A DNA stretch of 64,000 bases from Aphrocallistes beatrix (taxonomy: Eukaryota; Porifera; Hexactinellida; Sceptrulophora; Aphrocallistidae): positions 1,922,001-1,986,000 of the forward strand of contig OY725505.1 of NCBI GenBank assembly GCA_963281255.1. Direction: 5' to 3'. The notes under the pieces were generated by a model. The model was given only the letters and a program-made list of their open reading frames with translations. It had not been told where the DNA came from and did not search any database. Both the position numbers and the translations under genes were made by a program. This document shows positions 1 to 12,100 of this stretch, piece by piece. Position 1 is the first letter of the stretch, and every line of letters starts with the position of its first letter.

Positions 1-1
1 A

Positions 2-973
2 CAGTCAAATGTATCTAAAAAATATCAATCTAAAAGTGTTCATAGGAAACGTCAGAAGCTATCAGAACTACGAAATAATCCTAAATCCTTAATTGTAAGT
101 ATAGCCATTAGTGATCTGGTAGTCGGTAAGTCAATAATAACAGATTCTGATTTAGTTGAAATAAGTTCAATGCAATATTCCCTACCAGGGTTCCGACCTC
201 CTGACATGGCTTGGCAGGTTAATTAATATGTGTAAATAATGGAATTTGACCTTCTCCAAAGAATTATATCCAAACAACGTACTTTTATAAGATGACTTGA
301 TGAAATGTGATCCAGATGCACTAGAAACAGTTCTTGGCGATGGAAATTGTTATTTTTCAACGCTTTCCTTTATTCTGACAGGTAGTAAAGACAATCATGC
401 AAAGGTTAGGGCGTTGTTGGTTGAAAACATGTTAGCAGGCTTTCATTCAGGCGTACTGGGCGCGCCTAGAGGCGCGTATTTGATCCCATGGATCATAATT
501 AGGCGTATGATTTAGGCGCGCGGCATACGCCTACTTAGGCGCGTCGCATAAAACATATATAAAAATGCAGAGTCTAGGCGCGTAGAAAAACGGCGGCGGC
601 CATTTAGGCGTATGACTTCGGAAAGCTGGATGAAACCCTGCATGTTAGGTAAATTAAAATTTAATTGTGAAAGGTTTTTATCAACGAAATATGTATATCA
701 ACAGAGTAATTTTAGAAATATGCAGGATTGGGTAAATAAAACAAGAATGAATAAAATCGGGAAATGGGCTAAAGATTTGGAAGTCTTTGCCACAGCTTAA
801 TTGTTAAAAACAGATATTTGGTGTTTTTGGGACCATATGGAACTCGTTGGGCTGGATTTTCAGGGAAAGGATTGGATTTAGATACATTTTTTAAAAATCC
901 GACTTCTAAAGGGATATATATTCAGAATTTAGGCTCTCACTACGAGCCCATATTGTCGGTTAAAAAGCGTTAA
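2..973 (+). pseudogene. Broken OTU-type cysteine protease gene, probably transposon-associated
   Basis: An open frame enters from the window edge (2-226), basic at first and ending in PGFRPPDMAWQVN. From about 297 a second frame holds the OTU catalytic block GDGNCYFSTLSFILTGS (Asp and Cys of the catalytic triad). After about 440-620 the homology resumes with GKWAKDLEVFATA, stops at a TAA (798-800), continues as LLKTDIWCF, shifts frame near 825-830, and ends GSHYEPILSV (catalytic His region) with a stop at 971-973. The 440-620 segment interrupts the domain and is built from repeated AGGCGCG/AGGCGTA motifs, which suggests a small insertion. OTU deubiquitinases of this type are common as multicopy, often transposon-borne, genes in invertebrate genomes (family knowledge). 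With a stop, a frameshift and an insertion this copy looks dead. The 5' end lies outside the window. Confidence 0.7.
440..620. repeat. GC-rich AGGCGCG/AGGCGTA insertion inside the OTU pseudogene
   Basis: This short segment carries many copies of AGGCGCG and AGGCGTA in both orientations and contrasts with its AT-rich surroundings. Similar words (CATTCAGGCGTA on the left, CATTTAGGCGTA on the right) flank it and may be a target-site duplication. The OTU coding homology stops at its left edge and resumes after it. No known family was recognised. Confidence 0.4.
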
Positions 974-2645
974 TTTCTATGCGAATGTGTATAATTTTCA
1001 TCAATAAAATAGTGTATTGAAAATTTTTAGTAGATAAATATTTTACCCAGCTAGTTAGTATTTGAGGTGTTCATATTTTTATTCAATAATTAACTAAAGA
1101 CATCTATATATGCAGCTACATTTCGTTATTCAATTCACATATACTTTCAATATGCCTCAATAAATACTAAATATTTTTATTTTACCTATAATATTTGTTG
1201 AGATTTTGAATATATTTCTTTTCCTTTTCTATTTAGTAGTTTTAAATTTATAAAAACCCTAGAGAAATAGAACAATAATTAAGAAAATCCGTGTTTATAG
1301 ATCGTCTATAAAACGCCATAGTAGCTAGCTAATACAAATTTATAGACCGTCAATAAAGCAAAGACAAACGGTCATTTAAACTGAGGTAATTTTATATGTG
1401 CATGACTTAGGAATACTTTAATACTTTTGTAAATTGAAATTAATTTCACCTGCTCACTTATGTTTATTTCTTTTTTCATTTTGCATTAATTGTTCATTAA
1501 TTTTTCCTGTTTGTTTAATTATTTCCTTTATTATTATTTTACTCTCCTACATTTGCCCTTTCCCTAAGTTGAATTGTTTCCATATTAGGTGCTGTCCATT
1601 TATTTTTATTTTACTCTCGTACCTATGTATGCAATTATTTTCTTGGTATTTGATGACTTCTTTTTAACCTCTTCATAGATATCTAAAATTAGTGTAAAAT
1701 ATAGCTGGATGAGCTGATAACGTTATATTCTGATCCAGTCCAGTAAACAAGTCATTGAAGCGAGAATTTGTGGTGGTAAATCTTGAGGGTCTAGACAAGT
1801 GAACATGATTTGATGCTGAGGGAATAAATTCTTTAAAGGGATTGGACATTTTGCTTACTGATATGTAATACATCAAGAATCTAATTCGCCTTTTCCCTTA
1901 CAAACCAAGCTGGACGGAATTGAGAAATCACATTATCCTTATCTGATTTAGTTAATTTGACATTTGCAGTATTCCCGCATTAAAATGATTTTCATGTTAA
2001 TGGAATATTTATCAGCATAAGTGGTGCACAGACCAGAGTTTAAAAGATATCGCCCTGAAATCTTGTGTAAAGCTGCGGACATATATGTAGATGTGTACCT
2101 AACCATACGATTTTCAATATATGCTAAATCATCATCATTACGTAGCGTTTTGTGATTTCATTCTTTTGATTATTGCACAAAAATTAGAAGTGCTAGAAAC
2201 TTGAGATTGGTAACACTGGTGAAGTATGAGGCCCTCTAAAACCCATTTCATTCCTAGATCCATCGGACATAGGACCTCTGAGCAATTTGCGGCTTAAGAC
2301 TTTGTCGCGTCATCATCGCCTAATTTTAATGATAAATGCCTATTAGAGCTCAAATTTTAATAGTTTGAGATAAACAATTGTTCAATAAAGTGTTCAGTCA
2401 GATGTCTCAACAAAATTATCTGAATTAATTATGCTTAAGTTGTCTTGAAGACACAGCAATAATGATCAATGGTTAATAGAAATAAAATGATAAGAGATGG
2501 AAATAAACATATATTGTATAAAGTGTTCAGAATAGGATGACCCTACAAATGTATGCTAATTATTTATGCTGACGTCATTTTGATGACACAGCCAAAATTT
2601 TAAACCATAATTTTAATCCTACAAACTTTAATTGATGTAAGAAAA
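974..2645. other. AT-rich non-coding stretch
   Basis: No convincing gene, structured RNA or bounded repeat seen. Short open frames (for example 1434-1667) are low-complexity and AT-driven. Confidence 0.5.
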
Positions 2646-2753
2646 GCCCCTCACAGACGGGCTAGAAATGTGCTTCCAAATTTCTTGAATGACATGTATT
2701 GTGTCATCATCCAAGGAATGTGGAAGCACACTTCTGGTCCGTCTGTGAGGGAC
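2646..2753. mobile_element. Small foldback/MITE with ~40-bp inverted arms
   Basis: The left arm begins CCCCTCACAGACGG and the right arm ends CCGTCTGTGAGGGA. The arms match over about 40 bp with a few mismatches around a loop of roughly 25 bp. No clear target-site duplication was found. It could instead be a transcribed hairpin. Confidence 0.55.
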
Positions 2754-2837
2754 TTTTTTTGTACTGTTTTTAATAAGTATTATTATATTAAATTACTCAA
2801 TTCGTTAAATAATAGTTCTACACTTCTTAATTATCAT

Positions 2838-3204
2838 CAGGGCTGGGGTTGGTTAACCGATATTCGGGGTCGGTTATTTTGGTTTCCTCCAGGGCGGTTA
2901 ACCGGTTAACCGATGTCAATATTAATTAGTATAAATATGGATTTGTCGACTAATATTTAACCTGATATTGAAAAATTTAAAAATTTATTCAGTGGTCTCG
3001 AAATATACTACTATTTGGTTAGAAAAATTGTAATAACATTGTAATATCAAAATTTTAGAAGCAATATTCATGAATCTTCATCGAAAAACAATGAAATTAG
3101 TCTAAATATTTAGAAAATAAAGCAGATCGGCTAACCGATCCAAAATTTTCTTAACCGTTAACAGTGATTGACGGCGGTTAGCCGGTTAACCGAATCCAGC
3201 CTTG
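2838..3204. mobile_element. hAT-like MITE (TIR CARGGCTGG...GGTTAACCG)
   Basis: The left end reads CAGGGCTGGGGTTGGTTAACCG-like sequence and the right end is its inverted partner, CGGTTAACCG then AATCCAGCCTTG. Further inward, palindromic GGTTAACCGGTTAACC blocks occur at both ends. TTATCA flanks both sides, consistent with an imperfect 8-bp hAT duplication. No coding content. Confidence 0.6.
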
Positions 3205-3431
3205 TTATCAAAACAACTTGGGCAAAATGTTGTATGTTACTTGTACATTCGAAAGAATATGATTATCGGTGAAAATGCAAACTAGTAGAATAATTGGGAA
3301 ATCGTAGAAACAAAATTACTTCAATCTACTTTAATACATCGCCTTAACAAAATCAATTTGAAATAGGTTTGCATATAACCGAAATCGAATGCTGACAAGT
3401 TATATGACCATTGGTAAGTCTCTTCTTTTAA

Positions 3432-6400
3432 GGATACCGCCCTAGAAAAAACATGATTTGGCTTACAGCATACGATGAAAGTAGAGCTATAAGAGATGTT
3501 AAGCGTGGGGAGGTATCTCCATCAAGAAATACTGGCACATTCCAAACCGTTTTTGATTCTCATTTCTAGTTTTTGAGATACAGTGTCTCAAAGTCTGTTT
3601 TTTTCGTTTTCCGCTAGCACTTCTTAATGGTAGAAATTCGGGCACTAAAGAAATTGTTTAGGACATACCAAGGAATCAAATGCTTTCAAATCGAATCATA
3701 GATAGTCTACCATATTTGCAACTTCATAGGACCAGAAGAAAGTTTAAATGACAAAAATTGTAAATTTTATCGGTGTCCGAAAAAAAGGGCCAAAAAACGG
3801 TGAATGGGAAATCAGGAATAAAATCACCAAGTTAGAAGATATCGAAAAGATGGTGGTCCTACCTTCATCGCCAAATAATATGGAACAACTCTTGAAATTT
3901 TCAAACCTTTATCTCAAACCATAGCCTACTATAATAAGGCCTAAGAGTAACTCGCAAATTTGGCACTAGGGATGCAGCAGAAGATGGTTGAAGAAATACA
4001 TGAGCTGCCTTAAATCATTAACAAAGCACAATAGAGCTTAGGAATGTACTACCAGCATATATAAATATGGTGTCAAAGCACCCATATCCGTTGTTAAAAT
4101 TTAGATTAGTCATCAAATGATTGCGCAACAGGCTATATTTGGGTCAAATTTAGTGATTTTCAGAGGTCGTTTAAGAGCACTTCTAAGTGTTTTTATTATA
4201 AAGGTTTTCGCATAGAACTGAGAAGTGAATGTGTTAATACTAAAAATTTGGAATTTTTTCATGGAATGTTCTTACATTCCAGTGTTGCTATGTAAACGTG
4301 TTTTGGTCAGTTGGGGCTATATCTTGAAAACGGCGATAGCTAGACATTCAAATTTAATCTCATTCGATAGCAAATAGGCTACTTCCTATTAAGCTATAAT
4401 ACAATTTCTATGTCTTAATTCAATAATTTACGAGTTATTAGACAATTTATCATATTGGTCACATTTGGTAATTTGTCGAATATCTCGTAAACCATTGAAT
4501 TTAGACACAGAAATTGTATTATAGCTAAATAGGAAGTAGCCTATTTGCTATCAAATTGGATTATATTTGAATGTCTAGCTATCGCTGTTTTCAAGATATA
4601 GCCCCAACTGACCAAAACACGTTTACATAGCAACACTGGAATGTAAGAACATTCCATGAAAAAATTCCAAATTTTTAGTATTAACACATTCACTTCTCAG
4701 TACTATGCGAAAAACCTTATAATAAAAACACTTAGAAGTGCCCTTAAACGGCCTGTGAAAATCACTAAATTTGACCCAAATATAACCTGTTGCGCAATCA
4801 TTTGATGGCTAATCTAAATTTTAACAACGGATATGGGTACTTTGACACCATATTTATATATGCTGGTAATACATTCCTAAGCTCTATTGTGCTTTGTTAA
4901 TGATTTAAGGCAGCTCATGTATTTCTTCATCCATCTTCTACCGCATCCCTGGTAAAGTTACTCTTAGGCCTTATATATAGTAGGCTATGCTCAAACCAAT
5001 TTTGAGTTAAAATTCTGTAAAGACGGTCAATTTTGAAATATTAAAGTCCTGAGATATAGAGATTTTAAGTTTGGATGTTAAGAAGAATGTAGAATGAGTT
5101 ATTAATAATGAACAAAAGCATTCACAGAGATTTATTCTCATTTATACTGCTGATTTAAGTATATTTGAACCAAATATTTACAAAAAATAGCAAGAGTACC
5201 CTGAAAATCCACAAATTTCCTTGAGGCCCCTAACCCCGAATGTTTTGGGGTAATTGTAAATAATAATTCATATTCCTAGCACTACGAAGTATAATCTATC
5301 AGTTTAGAATGGTTAAAGAGCTTCCGGAAAGTATATTAGGAAGTTAGAGCGAAAGTCTACGACTTTTAGTTTCCAAGTTAGGACTTACGAAAAATGCTAC
5401 GGCATCATATGACAAAAATCTAAAAAAAAAAAAATTAACATTCCATAGGGTGTATTGCAATTATTATCAAAGAATCATATATGTATACTAATAAAAAGTA
5501 TATTAGGAAGTGAGAACTAAGAATTTGGACTTATATTTACAGAGATAGAGAGATACCTCTTTTTGGACCCTAAATGGGGGTTTTTGACCGAATCTGCGAG
5601 GTCCAAGGCCAGAACTTTCAAAATAATTATCAAAAGTTCTCCAATTTTTCTGTACATATTTTTAACGAAATTGTATTCATTATTTAGCATAATAGCCACA
5701 TTTGGATACATATTTAATAATTAGATTCGCCATTTTCTAATATATTCTCCATAGAATTTGTATTACAATTAAATCAATGATAAGTCGAGAATTATTTATT
5801 TTTTGACAAAGGAATGTTCGAGGAACCTATATATTTTTGCATATATCCTTTTAGTTAAGAATATAATAGATTATATATCTTCAATAGTTTTTAAGATATG
5901 ACATCTCCTGCTTTCCTATGCCACATGTCACGAGTGATCACCATTGTATATGATGGCATTGGTGGTATGAGGTGGCACAGTTTGAAAAATTTTAACCTTG
6001 TGGAAGTGTAAACAAGTTGAAAGATTAAAAAGTGAGTAATTCGAATATGGAGAAATCGAATTTGAAGTTAAATTGAGCGTATCTCTTACCAATTAAATAC
6101 CTTAACTCGCTAAATAAATCAGTATTATAACTATTTGTATGGGGAATTATGGGGTGTACGAATACTTCAGGCAGTGTATAAATGAACTCCCTTATGGAAC
6201 TATTTTGTTTGGATTTTATTTGCCCATTCTTTTAAATATTTGTGTTATATAATCTCCAAAAGTGCCAAAACAATGTTAAGGTCCATATCATTAAAAAATA
6301 TCAAATAAGTTAAAAACTAATTGGTAAATGAGTTAAAAACCTCCAATAATTTTTCAATTTTTATTAACGCTAAACTTTAGGGGGTTAACTCACAAAAATC

Positions 6401-6523
6401 AAAATAAATACCGTCCAAATAGTGCTATCAGATGGTATACCGATCAGTAATACATTGAAATTAGCAATAAACATTTTTGACGGTTTTTTTTACGCCAGGC
6501 AAGGTTTTTCGAGGGCGGTATCC
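3432..6523. mobile_element. 3.1-kb non-autonomous element with TTAA target duplication
   Basis: The inverted ends are GGATACCGCCCTAGAAAAA (left) and its complement TTTTTCGAGGGCGGTATCC (right), each flanked by TTAA (3428-3431 and 6524-6527). TTAA duplication is typical of piggyBac and Kolobok transposons. The interior has no recognisable transposase, so it is a deletion derivative or an old non-autonomous element. A 1.07-kb foldback is nested inside it. Confidence 0.65.
3921..4989. mobile_element. 1.07-kb foldback element, long inverted arms, 8-bp duplication
   Basis: The left arm (about 3921-4448) and right arm (about 4468-4989) are near-complementary over some 520 bp, leaving a loop of only about 20 bp. 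Ends are ATAGCCTACT and AGTAGGCTATG. The word CTCAAACC occurs immediately outside both ends (3913-3920 and 4990-4997), a perfect 8-bp target-site duplication. The arms have diverged by scattered substitutions. No coding content. Confidence 0.75.
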
Positions 6524-6527
6524 TTAA

Positions 6528-8045
6528 ATACCTCGGCGCACCTTAAAATCTCCCGCATAGGAAATTACAGATAAAAAAGGTTAACTCGAATTCAGACGGT
6601 CCCATGAAGTTTGTATTATCAGGAGGCGGTTGTGTTATCAATTGGATTTTTAGAAGTCTAGCAGTGTGCCCTTTAGAAGTGTAAATTCGAAACTGAATTT
6701 TTCGATACTTTTCTTGCCCCTTGCTTGTGTTTTATTCGCTCATTTTCAAGTACAAATCAATCGGGGGCTTTTTTGCCTCCAGAATTATAGAACGTGTTTT
6801 CCAATTAATTAATTATGTAAGTAAGAGGCAAACAATGGATATAATCAGTTATATCGATCCTCTTCAAAACAGAGATATTTTACTCAACGCTGCTACTATG
6901 GATAAATGCATTCAGCTATTGACTAAAATAGTCACTAGCGAACCACTCCAGGAAAATTGAGAAAATGAAGTGTAAATAGGGATGATTTTTTTAATTTTAG
7001 TATCTAAGAAATATTTTGATAACAATAGAGTTACAAAATTATTCTACACACGCTGGTAACGATAGAAAATGAACATTCCTAATATTTTTTGAGTTATTAA
7101 GTAAAACATGTGACAAAAATTTATTGTCAACGATCAAATACTTGTAATAAATCATGTAAGAAGAAAGAGTCAACTAGAAAACCGTTGGATAGTACAAACT
7201 AAGGACTTTAATTTAACTAAATACTGGTTTGCAGAACGAGTTAATTTACGAAAAGAAAGTAATGCTCGGTTTAATTTCTATGGCAGGAACAATAATTTGT
7301 TCTTTTAATCAATTTACTTTTGGATTACAATTCTTACCAGCTTGAAATAAAGTTTTGGTCTAGCTACTCGAATCCACAATAAATCTTTACCTAACAAGCA
7401 TCAACAGCTTTGTGACGAAATGTCAAAATACACTTGACTATCAAATTCAATCAAGTATACAAAAATGTCGAAAATATAGGAAAGGAACAGAAGTTGAAAT
7501 TATTTCTTAAAACTTCAAAAACATTCCAATATTATTTATGATGGGAATGAACCGTCTCAGGATCGAGAATGCAGAAATCTCGAAAACAATTCATCTCCAG
7601 CACAAAAACAAATCATTGAAATTCTCTCTTCTCGGATACTCAGTGTATTCGTCCATTGGAGAAGGTCACTTACTTAGCTATCTACTAATCGGTGAAAAGT
7701 TGTATATATACGGTGGAATTAGACGTCCGAGGATATGCAAAGAGAATCAACCCTTGATTAGGTCCAATGAAACCTTAACTACGATCGTCTATCATATCAA
7801 TAATTTACGAATTCAGTAATTAGAAATAGTCAGTTGGTAGTAGTTAGTTATTTTCAGTATTTAATAATTAGACATAGTTAGCTGCAGGTACATTCGGTAG
7901 TTAGTCATTTTCAGCATTTAGTAGTTATTAGACGTATTTAGTTGTCAGGTATATTCAATATAGTAAATAGCTAAGTAGTTAGATTCAGTAGTTGTAAATA
8001 GTTCGGCGTATGCTACAATGTTAGTATTTAGTGTTTTAGTATACA
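6528..8045. other. Non-coding stretch with two unplaced short frames
   Basis: Open frames at 6721-6960 (79 residues) and 7538-7819 (93 residues) show no motif I recognise and no splice context that links them, so I do not call genes. At about 7836-7960 a degenerate unit of about 62 bp (TTAGT-ATTTTCAG-ATTTAG...) occurs twice in tandem. Confidence 0.4.
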
Positions 8046-8567
8046 CAAGCGCGCTTCGCTTGCTTGCGCTGCGCGGCTGGCGGACACAAAGTGTCTGCCG
8101 GAGGCGTCCTTCGGGCACCTGTGGTCACCATTGATTAATTATAAGGGACAATTTTTAAAATTTTGATGCGAAATGATGACGTCATAACAGAGTGATGAGT
8201 CATCATTTTTTGATTATAGTTGTGCCATATGTGAGATATATTAATATACATAATCTATTAAAATTTCAGCCTTCTATCTCCTATAATGGCTGAGTTATGC
8301 TCGAATAACTGTATTGCTTAACTTTTAAAAATGTGACAATGACGTCATAATTCCATGATGAGTCGACATTTTCGTCTGAGCTCAGAACTTACTGGAGCCA
8401 TAGCCAAAAGACTCCCACATGCCAAAAATCAGCTTTCTACGCTTGGCAGTTTCTTCAATCAATTCGTTACAGATATATATATATATATATACACACATAC
8501 ATACACAAACATTAATCGAGTTATAATAGTAAGGATGTATACATTAATCGAGTTTTAATAGTAAGGA
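8046..8567 (-). mobile_element. Helitron-like element, copy A
   Basis: Read on the minus strand it begins TCCTTACTATTAAAAC and ends GCGCGCTTG, inserted between A and T. The 3' portion carries a stem-loop with arms GGCAGACAC/GTGTCCGCC (one mismatch). A microsatellite of AT repeats follows the 5' end. The 5' terminal sequence is present twice (8512-8536 and 8543-8567), as if one end landed beside another. Inside are GATGACGTCAT, ATGAGTCAT and a second TGACGTCA. No coding content. Confidence 0.6.
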
Positions 8568-9096
8568 TGTCTATTACATTAATTATTTGGCTATCTTGAC
8601 TTCATAGTCATGTCAAATGATAATTATTAAGCGTGAAATTCGATATATGCGCACTATTACATGTACAATCATCAGAGTGTCTTTGTTTAACTTGGGTAGT
8701 CTGATTTTCAATTCAGTTATCTATTACAAAAAGTAATTAAGTTGCTCCTGGGAGGAAGGATATTTTGATGCAGGGACGTAGGAGGTCAGAGAGGCAATTA
8801 GGGGGGGCAGAAGCGGGCAATGTGGGGTATTTTGGGTTTGGTGCAGAAATGAGTGATGCAAGAGAGCAGATACGAACATCTCTCTTAGATTCTCCTGGGA
8901 TATGTCAAGTTGTAAAGTTTAGCTAGAACGTTAAGAAGGACTGTCACGAAATATCGCTGTATTTACCTCCAAATGAAAATAATTGCCCATTAGAGGCAAA
9001 AAACAGCTGTAGATCAATAGTAAACCGTAAGGACGTTCACTACGCCCACTTTTTGTCTACCTAAATAAAAAACTTTCAAAAACTGCTCCCTCTGAG

Positions 9097-9232
9097 CAGG
9101 GGCACCGAACTTTTCGAAATCAATTTCGGGGTTCCAGGGGGGCTCAGCCCTAAATTTTGTATTGTGTCTATAGGCCATCTTCGAATCCAGGGGGGCTCGA
9201 TCCACCCCAGCCCCCCGGGCTCGGCGCCTATG
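9097..9232. mobile_element. 136-bp hAT-type MITE with perfect 8-bp duplication
   Basis: Ends are CAGGGGCACCGAAC and GGCTCGGCGCCTATG (imperfect inverted repeat). CCTCTGAG is duplicated exactly at 9089-9096 and 9233-9240, the 8-bp size expected of hAT elements. It is the same family as the element at 24124-24268: both contain TTTTCGAAATC, CAGCCCTAAATTTTGTATTG and GGCCATCTTCGAATCCAGG. Confidence 0.8.
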
Positions 9233-9718
9233 CCTCTGAGAATGTCTACCTACGCCCATGTTTGATATATAGTTAGATTATCAATTAATAAGTTGCCATT
9301 CTTAAGTACTTCCAGTCTAAAACGAGACAGTATTCATGGATACTATCTGATGGAGATGGCATTAACCGCTCCATTTTTTGCGATTTATTGAACTAGATTC
9401 CCCACTTCTCGACAATTTATTCACGAGCCACCCAACTTATTCGGAGTTTTTAAGATTTCGAGTTGGATTGCGGTTAGGAAAACATATATTAATAACATCC
9501 TTCAATACTAGTAGTGTTATTTAGCGATTAGATCTATGAAATTCATCGGTTAATATTTGGAGGGTATTGTAGACATCCTGTATAATGCCTTGATAAGTCA
9601 TCTTTGATGAGAAAACGGAAATTATATGATGATTTGATGATAAATAATAAGGTTTCTCAAGTTCTATTATTAGGCCGGACAGTTTTTTGGATCCGGACAG
9701 TTTTTACGAAGGAGTATA

Positions 9719-9781
9719 ATGTTTTCGAAAAATCTGTCCGGCCGGACAATTTTTATGCCCGGACAGATTTTTCGAAAACAT
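9719..9781. repeat. Perfect 23-bp hairpin
   Basis: Arms 9719-9741 and 9759-9781 (ATGTTTTCGAAAAATCTGTC then CGG, and its exact complement) surround a 17-bp spacer. Additional CCGGACAG words occur in the 60 bp to the left. It may be part of a decayed MITE. Confidence 0.7.
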
Positions 9782-9840
9782 ATCGACTTCCTTCAAGGTG
9801 TTGCATTTTCTATGGCCTGCACTGTGTATATATTAAAGTA

Positions 9841-9990
9841 CCTTATTATAGGAAATTAACGCTCCATGAAATTAACGATAATGAAATTAAGTTCATGGAA
9901 ATCTACGCTCAAGAAAATTATCGCGAAGGAATTTAGCGATTTGGACAAATTCGCGTTAATTTCGTGGAGCGTTAATTTCCTATAATAAAG
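9841..9990. mobile_element. 150-bp MITE with TA duplication (mariner-like)
   Basis: Inverted ends CCTTATTATAGGAAATTAAC and its partner ending TTCCTATAATAAAG match over about 37 bp. TA flanks both ends (9839-9840, 9991-9992). No coding content. Confidence 0.7.
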
Positions 9991-9994
9991 TATA

Positions 9995-10960
9995 TAGTGG
10001 TGCGGCATAGCAAAACAATTGTGCATTTTGTGATAAAAGCACCAAAATTGGTACACATGTACATTGATATACTATGAACATTTTTGGATATTGGACCACA
10101 TGAAACGATGCCTATGTCAGCCATGACAGCTGGCCCCAAATTATCACGTCTGATAGTATTGCCGGATTGTCCTCTATCAATAACTTCTTTTAATCACACC
10201 AGATCATATTTTGATTGTTAAATTCGTGTCCAGCACGAAATTTCCAGCAATTGGATATATATATTGACCATATTTGGAGAATCTTTTTGGTTGCCCGTTC
10301 CTAGCAACGGCCTGGAGTGTTGATTAATTCCGATCTCTAAATTTTTGAGGAACCATATCGAGTGACCCCTTGTTCTTCTCGGCTAGGTTCAACGAGTACG
10401 AATATGCTAATTAGAACGCTCTGATATATCATATGTAGAATATATGAATGTTTACCACATTCAACTATACCTTCCACTATGGCATACCACAAAACTTTCA
10501 TATATTCCACATATGACATATCAGAGCATTCTAATTAGCATATTCGTACTCGCTGAACCTAGCCGAGAAGAACAAGGGGTCACTCGATATGGTTCCTCCA
10601 AAATTTGGAGATCGGAATTTTTCAACATTCCTGGCCATTGCTAGGGACAGGCAACCAAAATAATTCTCCAAATATTGTCAATATATATATTAAATTGCTG
10701 GAAATTTCGTGCTGGACACGAATTTAACAATCAAAATATGATCTGTTGTGATTAAAAGAAGTTATTGATAGGGGACCATTCCAGCAATACTATCGGACGT
10801 GGTAATTTGGGGCCAGCTGTCATGACTGACATAGGCATCGTTTCAGGTGGCCCAATATCCAAAAATGTTCATAGTATATCAAAGTACATGTGTACCAATT
10901 TTGGTGCTTTTATCACAAAATGCACAATTGTTATAAATTTCATGCTATGCCGCACCACTA
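9995..10960. mobile_element. 0.97-kb foldback element with ~455-bp arms
   Basis: The left arm starts TAGTGGTGCGGCATAGC and the right arm ends GCTATGCCGCACCACTA. The arms (about 9995-10449 and 10495-10960) are complementary almost throughout, around a loop of about 45 bp. No clear target-site duplication was found. Short open frames on both strands mirror each other because of the palindrome and are not genes. Confidence 0.7.
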
Positions 10961-11617
10961 ATACTCAATCGTCCAATTAGAACACTTCGCGTGTTCAATA
11001 CTGACAATTTTCCTTTTGCTTATATTTCATGGTCAGAATACCGACATATAGTTTTGAATAAAACAGCACTTCCTTGGACATCTTGTTTCTTCTGGCCTAG
11101 CGCGTCTTCTTGACCCCCTGAAATGGCCTAGTAGTCCGAAAGTCTGCCAACCCCTGATCTAAAGCTACAAATTACTACGATGACACTCCCCTTTCATCAA
11201 TTATTTTAAAATTAAGTAATAAATATTTATACTATCTAACGAAGGGGGGCAGCTGGACCCGCATTGCGGAAACTCGAATGATACTTGTTTTTATTGTAAC
11301 TTGACACACTAGTGTGTTGATCTCACATTACAGATCAGCAGTCCATTGTTGACAAAAACTAGTTCTAGAATTTGAATTATAATATCCAAGATTCTTAACT
11401 AGCTATATTTACTTTGTTCATTATTGTATACTAATAATGGAGGTTGGAGGATATTGAATACAGAAATTATCCTAACACATCTCTAGCTGATGAATATCCA
11501 GTTAAAACGAGCATTCTAGGATTGCAAGGGCTAATTTTCGGAGGAAAGCCAGTTATAAGATTCGGTTGCAAGACTTAAAGTTGTACAAAATTAGCAAACT
11601 TTCAGTTTTTACAACCA
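10961..11617. other. Non-coding stretch
   Basis: Nothing bounded was recognised. A short passage near 11090-11160 has hAT-like wording but no matching end. Confidence 0.35.
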
Positions 11618-12100
11618 CAAGCGCGCTTCGCTTGATTTCGCTGCGCGGCTGGCGGACACTTTGTGTCCGCCCGAGGCGCCCTTTGGGCGCCTGTGATCAC
11701 CATTGATTAATTAAAAAAGAGATAACATCTCTAAATACATCTGTCCTACTTTTATAATGATATCGCATGAAAAATCAATGCGTAATGATTACGTCATAAC
11801 AGAGTGATGAGTCATCATTTTTTTGATGATAGTTGTGCCATATGTGAGATATATTAATATACATAATCTATTAAAATTTCAGCCTTCTATCTCCTATAAT
11901 GGCTGAGTTATGCTCGAATAACTGTATTGCTTAACTATTAATAATGTGACAATGACGTCATAATTCCATGATGAGTCGACATTTTCGTCTGAGCTCAGAA
12001 CTTAGTGGTGCCATAACCAAAAGACTCCCACATGCCAAAAATCAGCTTTCTGTGGCTGGCAGTTTCTTCAATCAATTCGTTACATATATATATATATATA
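11618..12100 (-). mobile_element. Helitron-like element, copy B
   Basis: Same family as copy A. The GCGCGCTTG end is at 11618. The TCCTTACT end is missing and the AT microsatellite runs straight into copy C at 12101. It contains the stem-loop GGCGGACAC-TTT-GTGTCCGCC, a second stem-loop near GGCGCCC/GGGCGCC, and the TGACGTCA and TGAGTCA motifs. Confidence 0.6.

Noticed and set aside
6721..7819. Two frames of 79 and 93 codons as possible genes
   Set aside because: No recognisable motif, no splice signals linking them, AT-driven composition; kept only as a note.
10337..10980. Several open frames of 60-71 codons on both strands
   Set aside because: They lie in the arms of the 9995-10960 foldback and mirror one another; composition is that of the palindrome, not of protein.
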